A DNA stretch of 64,000 bases, taken from Paguma larvata. Taxonomy: Eukaryota; Chordata; Mammalia; Carnivora; Viverridae. Shown one piece after another: positions 20,749-32,089 of this stretch. The notes under the pieces are model-generated. The model ran no database searches. It had not been told where the DNA came from and was given only the letters and a program-made list of their open reading frames with translations. The DNA lies in NCBI GenBank assembly GCA_030068075.1, contig CM057837.1, positions 20,057,691 through 20,121,690 of the forward strand, given 5' to 3'. How positions within the stretch are numbered: the stretch's first letter is position 1; the number at the start of each line of letters is the position of its first letter. Position numbers and translations under genes: made by a program.

Positions 20749-21304
20749 AAAGCACCGGTTTTTTTTTTAATAGTTTATTTTCAAATTGGTTTACATAGAA
20801 CACCCAGTGTTCCTCCCAACACGTGCCCTCTTTAATGCCTGTCACCCCCTCTCCCCCACCCTCACCGCCCTCACCCTCAGTTAGTTCTTAGTCTTTGAGA
20901 GTCTCTTATGTTTTGTCTCCCTCCCTCTCTGTGTCTTTTGTTTCCTTTCCCCTTTTCCCCTCCCCCATGGTTTAAGCTAAGTCTCTCAAAATCAACCTAT
21001 GCATGGAAACATATGGTATCTGTCTTTTTCTGACTGACTTATTTCACTTAACATAATACCCTCCAGTTCCATCCATGTTGCTACACATGGCCAAATTTCA
21101 TTTTTTCTCATTGCCACGTAGTAGTCCACTGTATATATGTACCACATCTTCTTTATCCATTTGTCAGTTGATGGGCACTTGGTCTCTTTCCATGATTTGG
21201 CTATTGTCGAAAGTGCTGCTATGAACATTGGGGTACGCGTGCCCCTATGCATCAGCACTCCTGTGTCTCTTGGGTAGATTCCTAGCAGTGCTCTATAAAG
21301 CACC
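20749..21304 (-). mobile_element. Young carnivore L1 3' end, antisense
   Basis: Antisense L1 3' end: T-rich start 'ttttaatagtttattttcaa', then UTR words (AACACCCAGTGTTCCTCCCA), then antisense ORF2 tail running to 'gggtagattcctagcagtgc'. It is 5'-truncated. A short target duplication AAAGCACC flanks it at 20749-20756 and 21297-21304. The long minus frame here is the decayed L1 ORF2 end, not a host gene. Confidence 0.9.
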
Positions 21305-22039
21305 ATTTTTTGGTGGCAGAACCTAACACAGTTTTTTTTTTTTTGTCCACAAAGAGCGATTGTACTGAATCCTTTAGAACCCTGTTGTTTGTTTTCTTCT
21401 TTCCGTCTGACCTCCTTGGAGAGAAATTCTGATTGGTTTGCAGAGGACAGTGTCATTGGAATGAGTTTAAGGAAAGTGAGTACCTTTTGTTGCCAATAAC
21501 AGGAACTAGATAAATATTTCAATGAATCAATATCATTCTTTTAAAATAATCATAGCGTGGTATGCCCAGAAGTGGAAATAGTGAAAGCCAAAACAAATAT
21601 TATATAAAAAGTGGGATTTCTCAGGATATATTTGTAATTTAATTTCTACACAGACATGAACATACAGAAATATGTCTCCTAATGTATTATGTAGTTATAA
21701 TATTACATAAATATCGGTCATCACAGTACACGAGGGTTCATTTTGTTAGGTCGAACTAGTAACCGATATATTATGTTTAGAAAAACCTATTCGTTCAGGC
21801 TATACTTAAATGACTTACCAAAAAAAATTCTACAGCAGTGCAAGCTTGATTTATGCCCTGAAAATAATCTATAAGTTTTGATTTAAACACAGAAGTTAGG
21901 GCTCCTTAGAAGGTAAGATTTGAATGTCAGTTCCTTCAAACATTTCTATAAGGAATATTTAAAAATATCATTTCTTTTTATTGGACAAAAGAACTTTTAA
22001 TCTGAGATGTGCTTTGCCATTTTTTATTTTTCGCATTTT
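21305..22039. other. AT-rich unique intronic DNA
   Basis: No repeat or exon recognised. A T run lies at 21332-21343. Confidence 0.4.
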
Positions 22040-22054
22040 GATATTAAAGTACTT

Positions 22055-22268
22055 TAAAATTTTTTTCGAGTTTAATTATTTATTTTGAGAAAGAGAGTGC
22101 GTGTGTGAGCAAGGGAGGTGCAGAGAGAGGGAGAGAGAGAGTCGGAAGCAGGGTCCGCACTGTCAGCGCAGAGCCAGACACTGAGCTTGAACTCACCAAC
22201 CATGAGATCATGACCTGAGCCAAAATCAAGAGTCGAACATTCAACGACAGAGCCACCCGGGGGGCCCC
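22055..22268 (-). mobile_element. Carnivore tRNA-derived SINE, older subtype, with target duplication
   Basis: Antisense copy with the 'ccaaaatcaagagtcg' subtype block and end GAGCCACCCGGGGGGCCCC. The 15-bp duplication GATATTAAAGTACTT (22040-22054) recurs as GATGTTAAAGTACTT (22269-22283). Confidence 0.93.
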
Positions 22269-22319
22269 GATGTTAAAGTACTTGATTTCCACATCACGCG
22301 TTCTGCTCTCTGCCTCATG

Positions 22320-22450
22320 TTTGTTCATTCGTTCATCCATTCAACAAACTGCGTTTCTGACACTGTGCCGAGGCGTGGGGTACAAAGATAAGTCCTACAG
22401 GGTTCCTGTTCTTGACGGTGCTTGCACCACCTCCATTTTATAGAACAGCA
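22320..22450 (-). mobile_element. L2 LINE 3' end fragment, antisense
   Basis: 'gttcattcgttcatccattc' then AACAAACTGCGTTTCTGACA and 'ctgtgccgaggcgtggggta' is the reverse complement of the L2 terminus. Confidence 0.6.
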
Positions 22451-23799
22451 AGGGACTGGCTTGTCTGAATTGATTTAAGACAAATACTCACTAAGGGATA
22501 TTGATAAATTAAGATTTCTGATTAATGTAATGGGGAAAACTAGGTAAATAATATACGTTTCTTCCTCTTTCTGTCTCTGCCCTGCCTTCTTCTCTAAGGA
22601 ATTGAGTTGTTTGTTTTTGTTTTTGTTTTTTGCCTTTTTCTAAGGGTGGTCTAATTGCTTTAAAGTCACCAGTACATTTGTGTATGTATGCGTGTATGCA
22701 TGTGTGTGTGTTTCTGCATAAGCATATAACTAAGTTCACATTGCGTGTCACACAATTATGTATTTCCTAGGGCAGCCTACGGAAGGTCTGTTTCTGCCGT
22801 GGTGCCCTTGGGGTGACGTGACAGAGGCAAATATTGTTCCTGTTGCACTCCAACAGCAAACTCAATCTGTCTTAAGACCGATGGCCTCTGCTTTTGAATG
22901 ACAGCGCTTCTCACGGGCCCCGTGGCCATCACCACTAACCCCCTGTCAGCTTCCCGTATTGCGTCCACAGCCCGATAAGTTACCCGAACAATTAACCGGC
23001 CTTCAGGAAAGGGTGGGATTGTATCAACCTCGTTTCAGAATGGGCGATCTGCTTGCCTTTAAAGATTTTTTTCCCTTTTGCTTCCAGTTTTTACTTTTAC
23101 CGTTTTCCCCAGTAGTCCAATTTTTCTAAATGAGAAGCAGATGAAAAGCGGGCCCGTTAGTTCTTCCAATCTCCTGTCTTCAGATGAAGTTTTCTTGGTT
23201 CCCATATAGAATTTTTAAGTGTTTGGGGCTCTCCCAGCAGCTCTCCCTTTGGACTCTGCTGTAAATACTGACCGTTTTTGATTTGTGAGAATCCCAGGCA
23301 GGAACGGAGATCAACTTTTCAAATACAAGTTCGCATCCAGGTTTGCTGTGAGTACAGAGAGTTGCGCAGTCAGCTCGGAGCGAGCGCTGGCCACCGCAAT
23401 CTGTCCTGCGTTCTCAGGACAGATCTGGAGAGGGGTGGGGAGGTGACACACATATCTCAGAACTGCTGGTGTCATTGTGCACGTGGGACCCAGGTGTCAC
23501 CTGGTCACCTAGGGTGGCAGCTGACCTCAAAGTCAGGGCCGTGACCTCAGGGAGGTCATCTAGAAATTGCATGTCCAGAAATTATTCCTGACGGAACCCG
23601 AGAGGCCTGAATCACGTGACCAAACTCACATGTGACGGACGTCGAATCCAGAACTTTATTCTCAGCAGCTCTGGGCAGCCATGTTCACAATCAGGACTAG
23701 AAGGAAGGGTAAGGGTGACCTGTTCAGAGGGGCGTAGGGGGCAGTTAGTGATGAGGTCAGGAGCCATGAGGTGAGAAGATCAGATGTGAGGTTCCACAG
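22451..23799. other. Unique intronic DNA with a TG-rich stretch
   Basis: A T-rich run of GTTTTT units lies at about 22608-22630 and a TG-rich stretch at 22680-22713. No exon recognised. Confidence 0.4.
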
Positions 23800-23945
23800 T
23801 ACTTACGCTTGGTGAGATGCTAGTCAAACACAGACTTTCTCCACGCCTCAGTTTCTCCATCTACAAAATGGGGATAATACCTCCTTAAGTTGAGTGGATG
23901 GAATTTTTCCTGGTGCCAGGCCCACAATAATGCTTGGTGCATTAG
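23800..23945 (+). mobile_element. MIR SINE
   Basis: The MIR core is clear: GCCTCAGTTTCTCCATCTAC, AAAATGGGGATAATACCTCC, then 'ggtgccaggcccacaataat' near the 3' end. Confidence 0.75.
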
Positions 23946-23997
23946 GTTTTCTCAGTTCAGGATGGAAGGAGGCCAACAAATCATTCCCGTCTCAGCA

Positions 23998-24263
23998 TGA
24001 TGCTTCTTGCCCCGTCTTTATCCCAGTGTGGTATTCCATGCTTGTTTTCTTGTGATGGCCACGGGCTTCCCCGGAGCACACGTATCTCCCTCAGATACAT
24101 AATCTGACATAGTTAAGTCTCCCAACAGAACAGAATTCTTAGGTCTCCCGGGAGCAGTGCTCAGAGCCCCAGAGAAGGAGCCGGGTTTCCTGGTTCACTA
24201 AAATACAACTAAATACGAAACCTTGGCTCTCACAGGAATTGTCTAATTGGTCTCGATGCTTAA
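23998..24263 (-). repeat. Inverted repeat, right arm (pairs with 20221-20497)
   Basis: On the minus strand this reads as the left arm from TTAAGCATCGAGACCAATTA (24263 down) to 'agaagcatca' (about 23998). Similarity stops sharply at both ends. The arms are separated by 3.5 kb holding one L1 and one SINE. Confidence 0.8.
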
Positions 24264-24479
24264 ATATAGAAAATTTATTTTTATAAAATAAAACAATTCT
24301 TTCAAGAAATAGCTAAAAGAGGTACATCCGTTCTGGGGCACAGAACCTTGGTGGCCTCCACATCCAGCATCTCTCTTTGCAGCCATGTTGGACAAACCCC
24401 CTTACTCCTTGTCTGTGTCACCGGATGTCCCATGTCTGCATACTGTGTAGGGAAGCTCCTTCTTCTTCTTTTTTCCTTT
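24264..24479. other. Unique intronic DNA
   Basis: No feature recognised. Confidence 0.4.
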
Positions 24480-24690
24480 CAATTTTTAAAAACTGATTAT
24501 TTATTTTTGAGAGAGAGAAACAGAGTAAGCGGGATAGGGGCAAACAGAGAGGGAGACACAGAATCTAAAACAGGCTCCAGGCTCCAAGCTGTCAGCACAG
24601 AGCCCGAGGCGGGGCTCAAACCCACAAACCGTGAGATCATGACCTGAGCCGAAGTCGGACGCTTAACCGACCGAGCTGCCCAGGCGCCCC
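24480..24690 (-). mobile_element. Feliform tRNA-Lys SINE
   Basis: Antisense copy with GAGCCGAAGTCGGACGCTTA and end CTGCCCAGGCGCCCC. The feliform body AAGCTGTCAGCACAGAGCCC is present. No clear target duplication. Confidence 0.93.
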
Positions 24691-25047
24691 ACCGTCACTT
24701 TTATTTTTTAAAAGATATTTAAGTTAGGTGTTTGGCCCATCACGCCATACCATGAGGGTTTCCAAACCTTTTCTATAAGTAGATATGAGCCAACCGGTTA
24801 CTTGTCCTGGCTTACTTCTCAGGAGGTGACTTTATTCCCGCAGGAGCTGGGGCAGAGGTGCCTGCCTCTCACCTCGGTGGAGACGGCACCCGGTGAGCCC
24901 TCAGGGCCATTACAGTGGAGAAGAGAAGAAATCAGGATGTCCCGCTCGCATGTAAAAGTCAAGTCTTAGAACTGCGTCTTCCCACAGCAAAATATTTAGC
25001 TACTTCAGACCAGGTCACGTGCCTGAAGACTTAAGTGAACAACACCA
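24691..25047. other. Unique intronic DNA
   Basis: No feature recognised. Confidence 0.4.
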
Positions 25048-25196
25048 AAAATATATTTACATATTATATATTATATTATATATGTAATATATTATATAAT
25101 ATTAATAATTATTAGTATTATTAATATTAAATATAAAATTATATATTATTAAAATATATCATTATATATGATATATAATATATTATTTATATATAT
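25048..25196. repeat. AT-only low-complexity tract
   Basis: Almost pure A/T with irregular TATA, ATTA and TAAT units. It is able to form several hairpins and is a likely site of length variation and misassembly. Confidence 0.85.
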
Positions 25197-25499
25197 GGGC
25201 AACTTAGTGCTATTGGGAATGAGGAAAGCATGGGCTACCTCTCTCAGGAAACAGACTTCACAAACCTCTTGAAAACAGAGATTTTGCGGCCACTGTGGCC
25301 TCAGCTCATTTTTTCAACTTACTGTTCGACTCTGCAGAGCTTGGTTTGTCCACTTAGACCCTCTGCAAGCTTTGTAAAAGTATTTTTCTTCCATGTCACA
25401 TATGCTCAGCTATCCAAGGAGGTTATTTATTTTACTAGATAAGTTGGCAGCCTTGGGCTGGGATGTGATCAGCCTGACGAAGCCCAGGCCAGGCCGTGT
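25197..25499. other. Unique intronic DNA
   Basis: No feature recognised. Confidence 0.4.
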
Positions 25500-25640
25500 G
25501 AATTCAGGAATTAACCTCTCGGAGCCTTGGCTTGGCCTCTGTAAAATGGGGGCCACCGAGATGATCCTGTTGTTTCAGGAATTAAATCAGTAATCCACGA
25601 AGGAGCTAGTGCAGAGCCCGGGGCGTAATGAGTGTCCCTT
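25500..25640 (+). mobile_element. MIR SINE
   Basis: 'aattaacctctcggagcctt', 'cctctgtaaaatgggggcca', 'aggaattaaatcagtaatcc' and 'gagctagtgcagagcccggg' follow the MIR order. Confidence 0.65.
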
Positions 25641-25659
25641 ACATGTCGGCTGGCACTGC

Positions 25660-26140
25660 TCTTGTGGATGCAACATCTCTGACCTCCTGCCATCGTACAA
25701 TTACTGGGGTCCAGTGGGGGGTGCAGGAGACGCGGTTCTGCCCCGAGAAACTTGCAGCCTAGTGGGGCGGGGAGATGTCAAAGAGGGGAGGTTACGAACA
25801 GTGAATTGTGCGCCTGTAAGCCTTGCACGCACCTGAGAGAGTGTGAACAGGAGGACGGAAGGAGTAGGTGTCCGCCAGCAGAGGCCAGCAGGCCAGATTC
25901 ACAGTCACCCGTGGGAGAAGCCAGATGCGGAAGGAAGAAGGGTTCAGGGGGCACCAGGCAGCTCACAGCTCAGGGAGCTAGTGGCGTGGAAGCGTGGCAG
26001 AGGGCCAGGCGGAGGCTTGGAGGCTGACCCGGCGCCAGCCAGAGAGCACACAGACAGAGAGCATACCCCTCGAGCCTCGGACAGGACGCCACGCGAAGCC
26101 ATGGGAGGCTGTAAGTGGGATGCCAACAGAATTACATGTG
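25660..26140 (-). mobile_element. L2 LINE fragment, antisense, diverged
   Basis: Contains reverse-complement L2 words such as 'aacttgcagcctagtggggc', 'agggagctagtggcgtggaa' and 'catgggaggctgtaagtggg'. The middle is poorly matched, so the assignment is tentative. Confidence 0.4.
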
Positions 26141-26161
26141 TGTTTTAAAAATGACACCCTA

Positions 26162-26321
26162 GGGGCGCCTGGGGGGCTCAGTCAGTTGAGGGTCCAACTT
26201 CGGCTCAGGTCATGATCTCATGGTTCCTGAATTCAAGCCCCGTGTCAGGCTCTGTGCTGACAGCTCAGAGCCTGGAGCCTGCTTTAGATTCTGTGTCTCC
26301 CTCTCTCTGCCGCTCCCCTGC

Positions 26322-26357
<36 letters not shown>

Positions 26358-26383
26358 AATAAGTAAACATTGAAAAAAAGTAA
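26162..26383 (+). mobile_element. Feliform tRNA-Lys SINE with expanded CT tract
   Basis: Head GGGGCGCCTGGGGGGCTCAG, body TGCTGACAGCTCAGAGCC, and a (CT)n run at about 26325-26354, then AAAAATAAGTAAACATT. Confidence 0.95.
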
Positions 26384-26417
26384 ATACACTTACAAAATTA
26401 ATGAATTAGCTAATTTT

Positions 26418-26605
26418 AATTTTTTTAAGTTTATTTTGAGAAACAGCGCAAGTGGGGGAGGGGAAGCGAGAGAGAGGGAGAGACAGAATCCCACGCAGCT
26501 TCCACACTGTCATCACAGAGCCCAGTGTGGGGGAAACCATGAGATCATGACCTGAGCTGAAACCAAGAATCGGTTGCTTAACTGACTGAGCCACCGAGGC
26601 ACCCC
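26418..26605 (-). mobile_element. Carnivore tRNA-derived SINE, older subtype
   Basis: Antisense copy of the subtype carrying 'gaaaccaagaatcggttgct' and ending GAGCCACCGAGGCACCCC. Confidence 0.9.
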
Positions 26606-27401
26606 TGCAATACGTCTTAATATGTAACCGAACTAACAAATATTATAAGTAAACAGTTGACTCTTTCTACAACATGCGTATATATCTATATATATCTGTA
26701 TAAGTGTATAGATGTATGGTCAAAGATCCTTCTGGTATCTTCTCATTGTGAAAAGCCAGAAGTCATTCTCTTTGGGATTGCCTTTATCTTTAGCAAATAC
26801 GACAGATACCTCGCTTCCTGGCTCTCCCAGGCACGGCACTCATCAGAACACTTCCCTTTGGCCAGCAAGCCATGACTTTTGGCTAAAAAAAAATCACCCG
26901 CTTATCAATGTTCAGCATCATTTGCTCAGCTGAGTTTTTCCGGAATCCTTGGAAGGACCGAGTCCCTTTTATTCTAACCTATGCATTTATATATTTTTAC
27001 CTTTGTTCTCACCGCTATAAAATGAGGGCAGTGCTGTTTCCCTGCCCATCTCCGCAGTTGATGGATGAAAGTTATTTCGCTGGAGCAGTTCTAGTATTTT
27101 ATATGAGATGTAATTCTTACGTGATTGCCATGACAGGTCCTATTTCCCCATTTTCCTTTTATTATTGTGCATAGACTTTTATTTGAAGAGCCAATAAAAA
27201 AATTTTTTTTAATGCAGCATAGAAGTACGTTACCACTTCTGTGCACCTGAGAAACTTGGTTTGAAATAATGGATTCTCGTGTGCGTAAAGAAGCTCTTCT
27301 GGTTCCAAGTTTTATTTGGGTCAGAAAGAGTTGCTGCCGCTGACATCAGCGCGGCTCCTGCTTTCTCTCAGCAGCAAAGAGGCCACCTCAATTCACATGG
27401 C
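26606..27401. other. Unique intronic DNA with short TA-rich run
   Basis: A TATATC-type run lies at 26678-26704; T and A runs at 27199-27209. No exon or repeat family recognised. Confidence 0.4.
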
Positions 27402-27403
27402 CC

Positions 27404-27620
27404 ATTTTTTTTTTAATGTTTATTTATTATTTTTGAGACAGAAAGAGACAGAGCATGAGTCAGGGAGGGGCAGAGAAAGAGGGAGACACAGAAGCCGAAG
27501 CAGGCTCCAGGCTCTGGGCTGTCAGCACAGAGCCCGACGCGGGGCTCGAACTCACAAACTGTGAGATCATGACCTGAGCCGAAGTCAGACGCTTAACCGA
27601 CTGAGCCCCCCAGATGCCCC
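27404..27620 (-). mobile_element. Feliform tRNA-Lys SINE
   Basis: Near-consensus antisense copy (GCCGAAGCAGGCTCCAGGCT, GTCAGCACAGAGCCCGACGC). The flanks ATGGCCCATTT and ATGACCCGTTT look like a decayed target duplication. Confidence 0.95.
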
Positions 27621-28309
27621 TAAAATGACCCGTTTGGATGCCCGAACTGTGGGTGATGAGGATGCTCCGGGGTCGCTTACTCAGGAGGTGGTCGTGGGAA
27701 CGCTGCAGTGGGCGTAACGGGCCTCCTGTCTCACGTCAGTCCTTCCTGGTCTGTCTGCGGAGGCTGCCGTCAGGTCGTGGGTCCTTGCGTTTTGCAGACA
27801 CATGTAGGGTTAGGCGGCTGCCGTTGAGTACAGGAGAATCCCTTCCAGCAATGCGTGTGCAGGAGGTGGGCGGGCTGGGGGCAGATGCGGCAGCGTGAGG
27901 GCCGTGGGCCGGGCGTTGGACAGGGACACGGAAGCAGTTTGGGGACCATGGGGCAGCCCGTGGACAGCTGCCAGCAGCAAGCCAGGGAGGGCTCTGCAAA
28001 ACAGAAGGTGCAGAGCTACAGAAGTCTCTTCATTATCGTCGTCATCTGACCTCAGAGCCGCAGGAACAGTACTTACTAGGCTGAACTGGCCTTTGCAGTG
28101 TTGGTATTAACAGGAAGGAGGTTTCTGGATAAATCCACTCTGCCCATCCCCGGCGGCTCCTACTTACTCTCATCTCCGTCGGCCCTCCGGTGACTCAAGG
28201 GGACACTTGCTTCCAGTTCCTCTTCTTTTTATTTGGTATAATCTCTGCTTCTCTGAACCGGGCTATTATCCAGATAAATGAAGTCGGCTTTTAGATTTGG
28301 AGCGTTTCC
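27621..28309. other. Unique intronic DNA, GC-rich
   Basis: No recognised feature. Confidence 0.4.
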
Positions 28310-28440
28310 GAAATGGAAGCAGATGGAAGGGAGAATGTCTCCTGGAATATAAGCTCCTGGAGGGCAAGGCGCTGGTCCGGCCCCTGGCTGAAACCCCAAC
28401 CCCCAGTACACAGCGGGTGTTCGTGGCGTCAGCTGCTTGA
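28310..28440 (+). mobile_element. L2 LINE 3' end fragment
   Basis: 'atataagctcctggagggca', 'accccaacccccagtacaca' and 'gcgggtgttcgtggcgtc' match L2 sense words (taagctccatgagggca.., cagcacctagcac..). Confidence 0.55.
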
Positions 28441-28459
28441 GCGCACAGTCACGGCAAGG

Positions 28460-28580
28460 ACCTCAAGAGCCATCTGGTCCAAGTCGTCCATTTTACAGAT
28501 GGAGACCTGAAGAGCAGAGAGGCACGTGCCCAAGTTCACCGAGGTCACGTGGGGAGTCGAGTGGGAAACTGACAACAAAG
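28460..28580 (-). mobile_element. MIR SINE, antisense
   Basis: TCCATTTTACAGATGGAGAC, then 'agagaggcacgtgcccaagt' and 'aggtcacgtggggag' is the reverse complement of the MIR core. Confidence 0.7.
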
Positions 28581-28714
28581 CTCCAGATGACAAACCCAGA
28601 GTTGTTGTCTACTAATACAACGGGATTGCTATTCCACTGTGACCGGCTCATGGGACTCAGTGCCTAATGCCTAGCCCTTCATTCCTTCAGAGAAAATGAT
28701 TGCTCTATCCAGAC

Positions 28715-29105
28715 CCATGGTGTTTGGGCCTGCTCGCACATTAGAATCACCTGGAGAGCTTTAAAAAGAAAAAAAAGAACCCCTAGGTCAGAGGCTGATT
28801 CGATTTACCTCTGTCTGTTTATCGTCGGGCTTTTTTTTTTTTTTTTAATGTTTTATTTATTTTTGAGAGCAGGAGAGATAAAGCATGAGCAGGGGAAGGG
28901 CAGAGAGAGAGGGAGACACAGAATCGAAGCAGGCTCCAGGCTCTGAGCCATCAGCACAGAGCCCAATGCGGGGCTCGAACTCACAGACCGTGAGATCGTG
29001 ACCTGAGCCGAAGTCGGACACTTAACCGACTGAGCCCCCCAGGTGCCCCGGTGGGCTTTTTTAAGTATTCCAGGCGAGGTGATTAGGCGGCAGAACCAGT
29101 AGAGG
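28715..29105. mobile_element. MER5-like hAT DNA transposon fragment split by a SINE
   Basis: The left part (28715-28836) has CACATTAGAATCACCTGGAG and the right part (29050-29105) has 'tattccaggcgaggtgatta', words typical of MER5-type non-autonomous hAT elements. The intervening SINE is younger. Confidence 0.45.
28837..29049 (-). mobile_element. Feliform tRNA-Lys SINE inside the MER5-like element
   Basis: Antisense near-consensus copy ending GAGCCCCCCAGGTGCCCC. GTCGGGCTTTTTT before and GGTGGGCTTTTTT after suggest a target duplication. Confidence 0.94.
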
Positions 29106-29893
29106 CTGCCAGAGCCCACCCCACCTCCCGCCCTGCCCTTGACTCAGGAGGCCCTTGGACGGTCCACCCTGTGTGGGTTTGGCTCCTGGTAGAGGTGGCA
29201 AGACAGTGCCACCATGCTCAGCCTTGCAGGCCCCCAGGCATCCTCTGCCTTTGTGCAGACGTCTCTTTGAGCTTCAGGTGGGGGCAGCCAGCTTTCATCC
29301 TTCCTCAGACTATCACTCCGTTTGCCCCCCGGACACAGCCCTGACGGAGCCAGGTGCCTTTGGGGATTCAGAGAAGGGTAAGATGGAGGCTCCGATCACG
29401 GGGCTCTTAGTATGCAAGGGAAGCCATGTTGGATGTTCGTTGGTACAAACTGTACAAACAGTATCATAGGCAACTTCACTTGATGCGGGGATTTCAAAAC
29501 CAGTTTTCTTGGACACCTTTGCTGTTTGTTTTCTTAAAGTGAATCGCATGGCCGTCAACACTTTATCAAAGATTCAAGAGCCTTTTTGGATCTTTCGGGT
29601 CCTCAGTCATAAAGGGCCTAAGGTTCGAGGGTGGATGTATATGATTTGAGGGTCAGGACTGGAGTCAGGGAGAACTGGGATTGGGTGCAGATGAGGGTGT
29701 GACTCAGGACCCCATCTGAAGCGTGTGTGTGGCCTCTCTCCACCACACCTGTGCAAGCGCAGGCCAAGCAGGAACCGTGGCACTGCTTACCCCGGCCCCC
29801 AGATAGTGCCCGACGCCCAGGAGCCCTTCCACAAGGGTGACCCGGGTGAGGGGTGAAGACTCCCACCATCCTTTCCTCAAAGATGTTCTTCTT
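29106..29893. other. Unique intronic DNA
   Basis: No repeat or exon recognised. Confidence 0.4.
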
Positions 29894-29956
29894 AAAAAAT
29901 TTTTTTCAATGTTTATTTTACTTTTGAGAGAGAGAGTGCACAAGCGGGGAAGGGGC

Positions 29957-29990
<34 letters not shown>

Positions 29991-30151
29991 TAAAAAAAGT
30001 GGGAGAAGGACAGAGAGAGGGAGACAGAAGATCCATAGCGGGCTCCGTGCTGACAGCAGGGAACCTGATGTGGGGCTTGAACTCACCAACTGTGAGATCA
30101 TGTCCTGAGCTGAAATTGGAGGCTTAATGGACTGAGCCACCCAGCTGCCCC
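29894..30151 (-). mobile_element. Carnivore tRNA-derived SINE with expanded GA tract
   Basis: Antisense copy, longer than usual because the GA-rich block (29954-30025) is expanded and interrupted. Ends GAGCCACCCAGCTGCCCC. CCTCAAAGATGTTCT and CCTCCAAAGGTGTTCT flank it as an imperfect target duplication. Confidence 0.9.
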
Positions 30152-30944
30152 TCCTCCAAAGGTGTTCTAATGGAAAGTGAGTCCAGGAGCTCTCATAGGA
30201 CCCAGAGTTCTCTCGTGGGGGCAGGAGGTCTCCCGTTTATCCAGTGTACTGTGTGACAGTAAACAGGCGTCTCCTTCTCGTCTTCCAGTGGGTCCATTTG
30301 TGGACAGCATGGTCGCTGGCTTCCTTAACATGAGAAGTTGGCTGGTTAGTGGTTATTCCTACACAGGCTGAGCTCGCTTGTGAGCAGCCTCCCCCTGGAG
30401 AACGAGGGAATGAGAAGCTAGTATAAATCATGCTGACAGGAGCGAGCCCTCATCGTGAGTCATTAGGACAGATGACACACCAGCGAGCAGATGAAAACCC
30501 TTTGATGAAGACCAGTTGTAAAAGCGCGAGTAATGCCGCAGAAATGCGTCGCGGGGACTCAAAAGCTTAATGTACGCATTTCCCCCTTTGTCTGTCTCTC
30601 TCCCTTTTTAAGACAGTGTTGCAGTAAATGTCCAGAGTGGTAAAACAACACTTCCTGTGCTCGGACCCTTGGGGGAGAGGTTCAGGGAAGGACAGCTCCG
30701 AAGGGAGGCGTTTAGTCAGTGAGTGCTCGGTGTCGTTTGGCACAATACTCAGGTAACGGCATCAGAAACAGGGATCAGTCCCAGGGAGGCGTGTCCTGTC
30801 CTGAGAAAATAGCCCTGGCCAGTGTCTGCTCTGAGGCCTGAGAAGGCATGTCAGCACATGGATGAACTTACCACCTTGAAACGTCCCAAAGAAGGGACCG
30901 TGGGGTTACAGATGCCGCCTCTGTCCAGCCCTACGAGCAGCAGG
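30152..30944. other. Unique intronic DNA, possible regulatory texture
   Basis: At 30440-30600 there are an AP-1-like GTGAGTCATTA, a TCF/LEF-like CCTTTGATGA and several CpGs in otherwise repeat-free DNA. Regulatory function is unproven. Confidence 0.3.
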
Positions 30945-31110
30945 AGGCAGTGGCCCAATGGCTAAGGCATCAGCTCTGTGTACAGGCAAGCTGCTCTGTG
31001 TCTGTGCTCTGCCACTCCGTGGCTAGGTGGCCTGGGCAAGCCCCCTGACTTCTTCAGCTATTTCCTGCTCTAAAAAGAGACTCATGATCCCAGCACCCAC
31101 TCTTTCGATG
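30945..31110 (+). mobile_element. MIR SINE
   Basis: 'gtggcccaatggctaaggca', 'ctctgccactccgtggctag', 'gtggcctgggcaagccccct' follow the MIR consensus from its 5' half. Confidence 0.65.
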
Positions 31111-31739
31111 GGCTTGACCTCAGGTAACAGAACAGACCCTGTTGGCCTTGGAAAGGGGATCTACAGGAAGGACGTGGGGTAAGAGAAGAGTTAGAAGAAA
31201 GCGTGAAGCACCAGGTCTCAGACGGGATGAGGGTCACTCAAGTCTTGTTGGAAGAACCAGTAGACAAACTCATCAAAGTCTGATAAAGACAGCCCTTGTG
31301 TCCTCTCTCAGGGTCAAATCCCAGAGAGAGAGAGAGAGGATCCAGTAGGTCCATTTAGACACATCCCCACCTCTTGGCTGGAGGAAAAGGAAGCACTTAC
31401 TTTGGCTGGTGGGAGAGACAGAGTTCCTCTTACCAGAAGAAGGAGGCGAGAATGTTATGGGGATTAATGGACATCATGCATGTGAAGTCCTTGGCTCCAT
31501 GCCCGCCACCTTGTACGAGCTGAAAAATCGGATGTTGTGTGTTAACCATTATGCACGTAATGATTGATAGCAGATCAATAATGTAAACTACTCCAAGTAA
31601 AAAGCTAATGACGCACGCACACAAATGAGTATAATCGAAATGGGAAATCTGAAAAAGGTCAGTGGACCGCATCGATGTCAACATCCTGGTTGTGATGTTA
31701 TCCTACCGGAGTTCTGCAAAAATGTTCCCACTGGGAAAC
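31111..31739. other. Unique intronic DNA
   Basis: A GA run lies at 31325-31338. Nothing else recognised. Confidence 0.4.
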
Positions 31740-31825
31740 TGGACAAGTTGAACAGAGGGATCTCTCTGTATTACTTTGTGACAACGGCATGTATTTCTAC
31801 AATAATCTCGATAAAAATTTCAGTT
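31740..31825 (+). mobile_element. Probable old L1 3' end feeding the purine tract
   Basis: 'gtatttctacaataatctcg' then ATAAAAATTTCAG resembles an old L1-type terminus. The purine tract starts two bases later, where an A-rich tail would be expected. Confidence 0.35.
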
Positions 31826-31967
31826 AGAGGAGAAGGAGAAGGAGAAGGAGGAGGAGGAGAAGGAGAAGGAGAAGGAGAAGGAGAAGGAGAAGGAGAAGGA
31901 GAAGGAGAAGGAGAAGAAGAAGAAGAAGAAGAAGAAGAAGAAGAAGAAGAAGAAGAAGAAGAAAGAA

Positions 31968-31999
<32 letters not shown>

Positions 32000-32089
32000 A
32001 GAAGAAGAAAGAAGAAGGGGAAGAGGAGGAAGAAGAGGAAGAGGAGGAGGAGGAAGAAGAGGAGGAGGAGGAGGAGGGGGAGGAGAAGG
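31826..32089. repeat. 264-bp uninterrupted purine tract (GAA/GGA)n
   Basis: Every base from 31826 to 32089 is A or G on the + strand, moving from GGAGAA units to GAA units to GGA units. Such tracts can form triplex (H-DNA) and vary in length. The glutamate/arginine- and serine/leucine-rich frames across it are artefacts. Confidence 0.98.

Noticed and set aside
20992..21522. 176-codon minus-strand frame
   Set aside because: The middle is the C-terminal tail of carnivore L1 ORF2 and the rest is flanking DNA. It is a transposon remnant.
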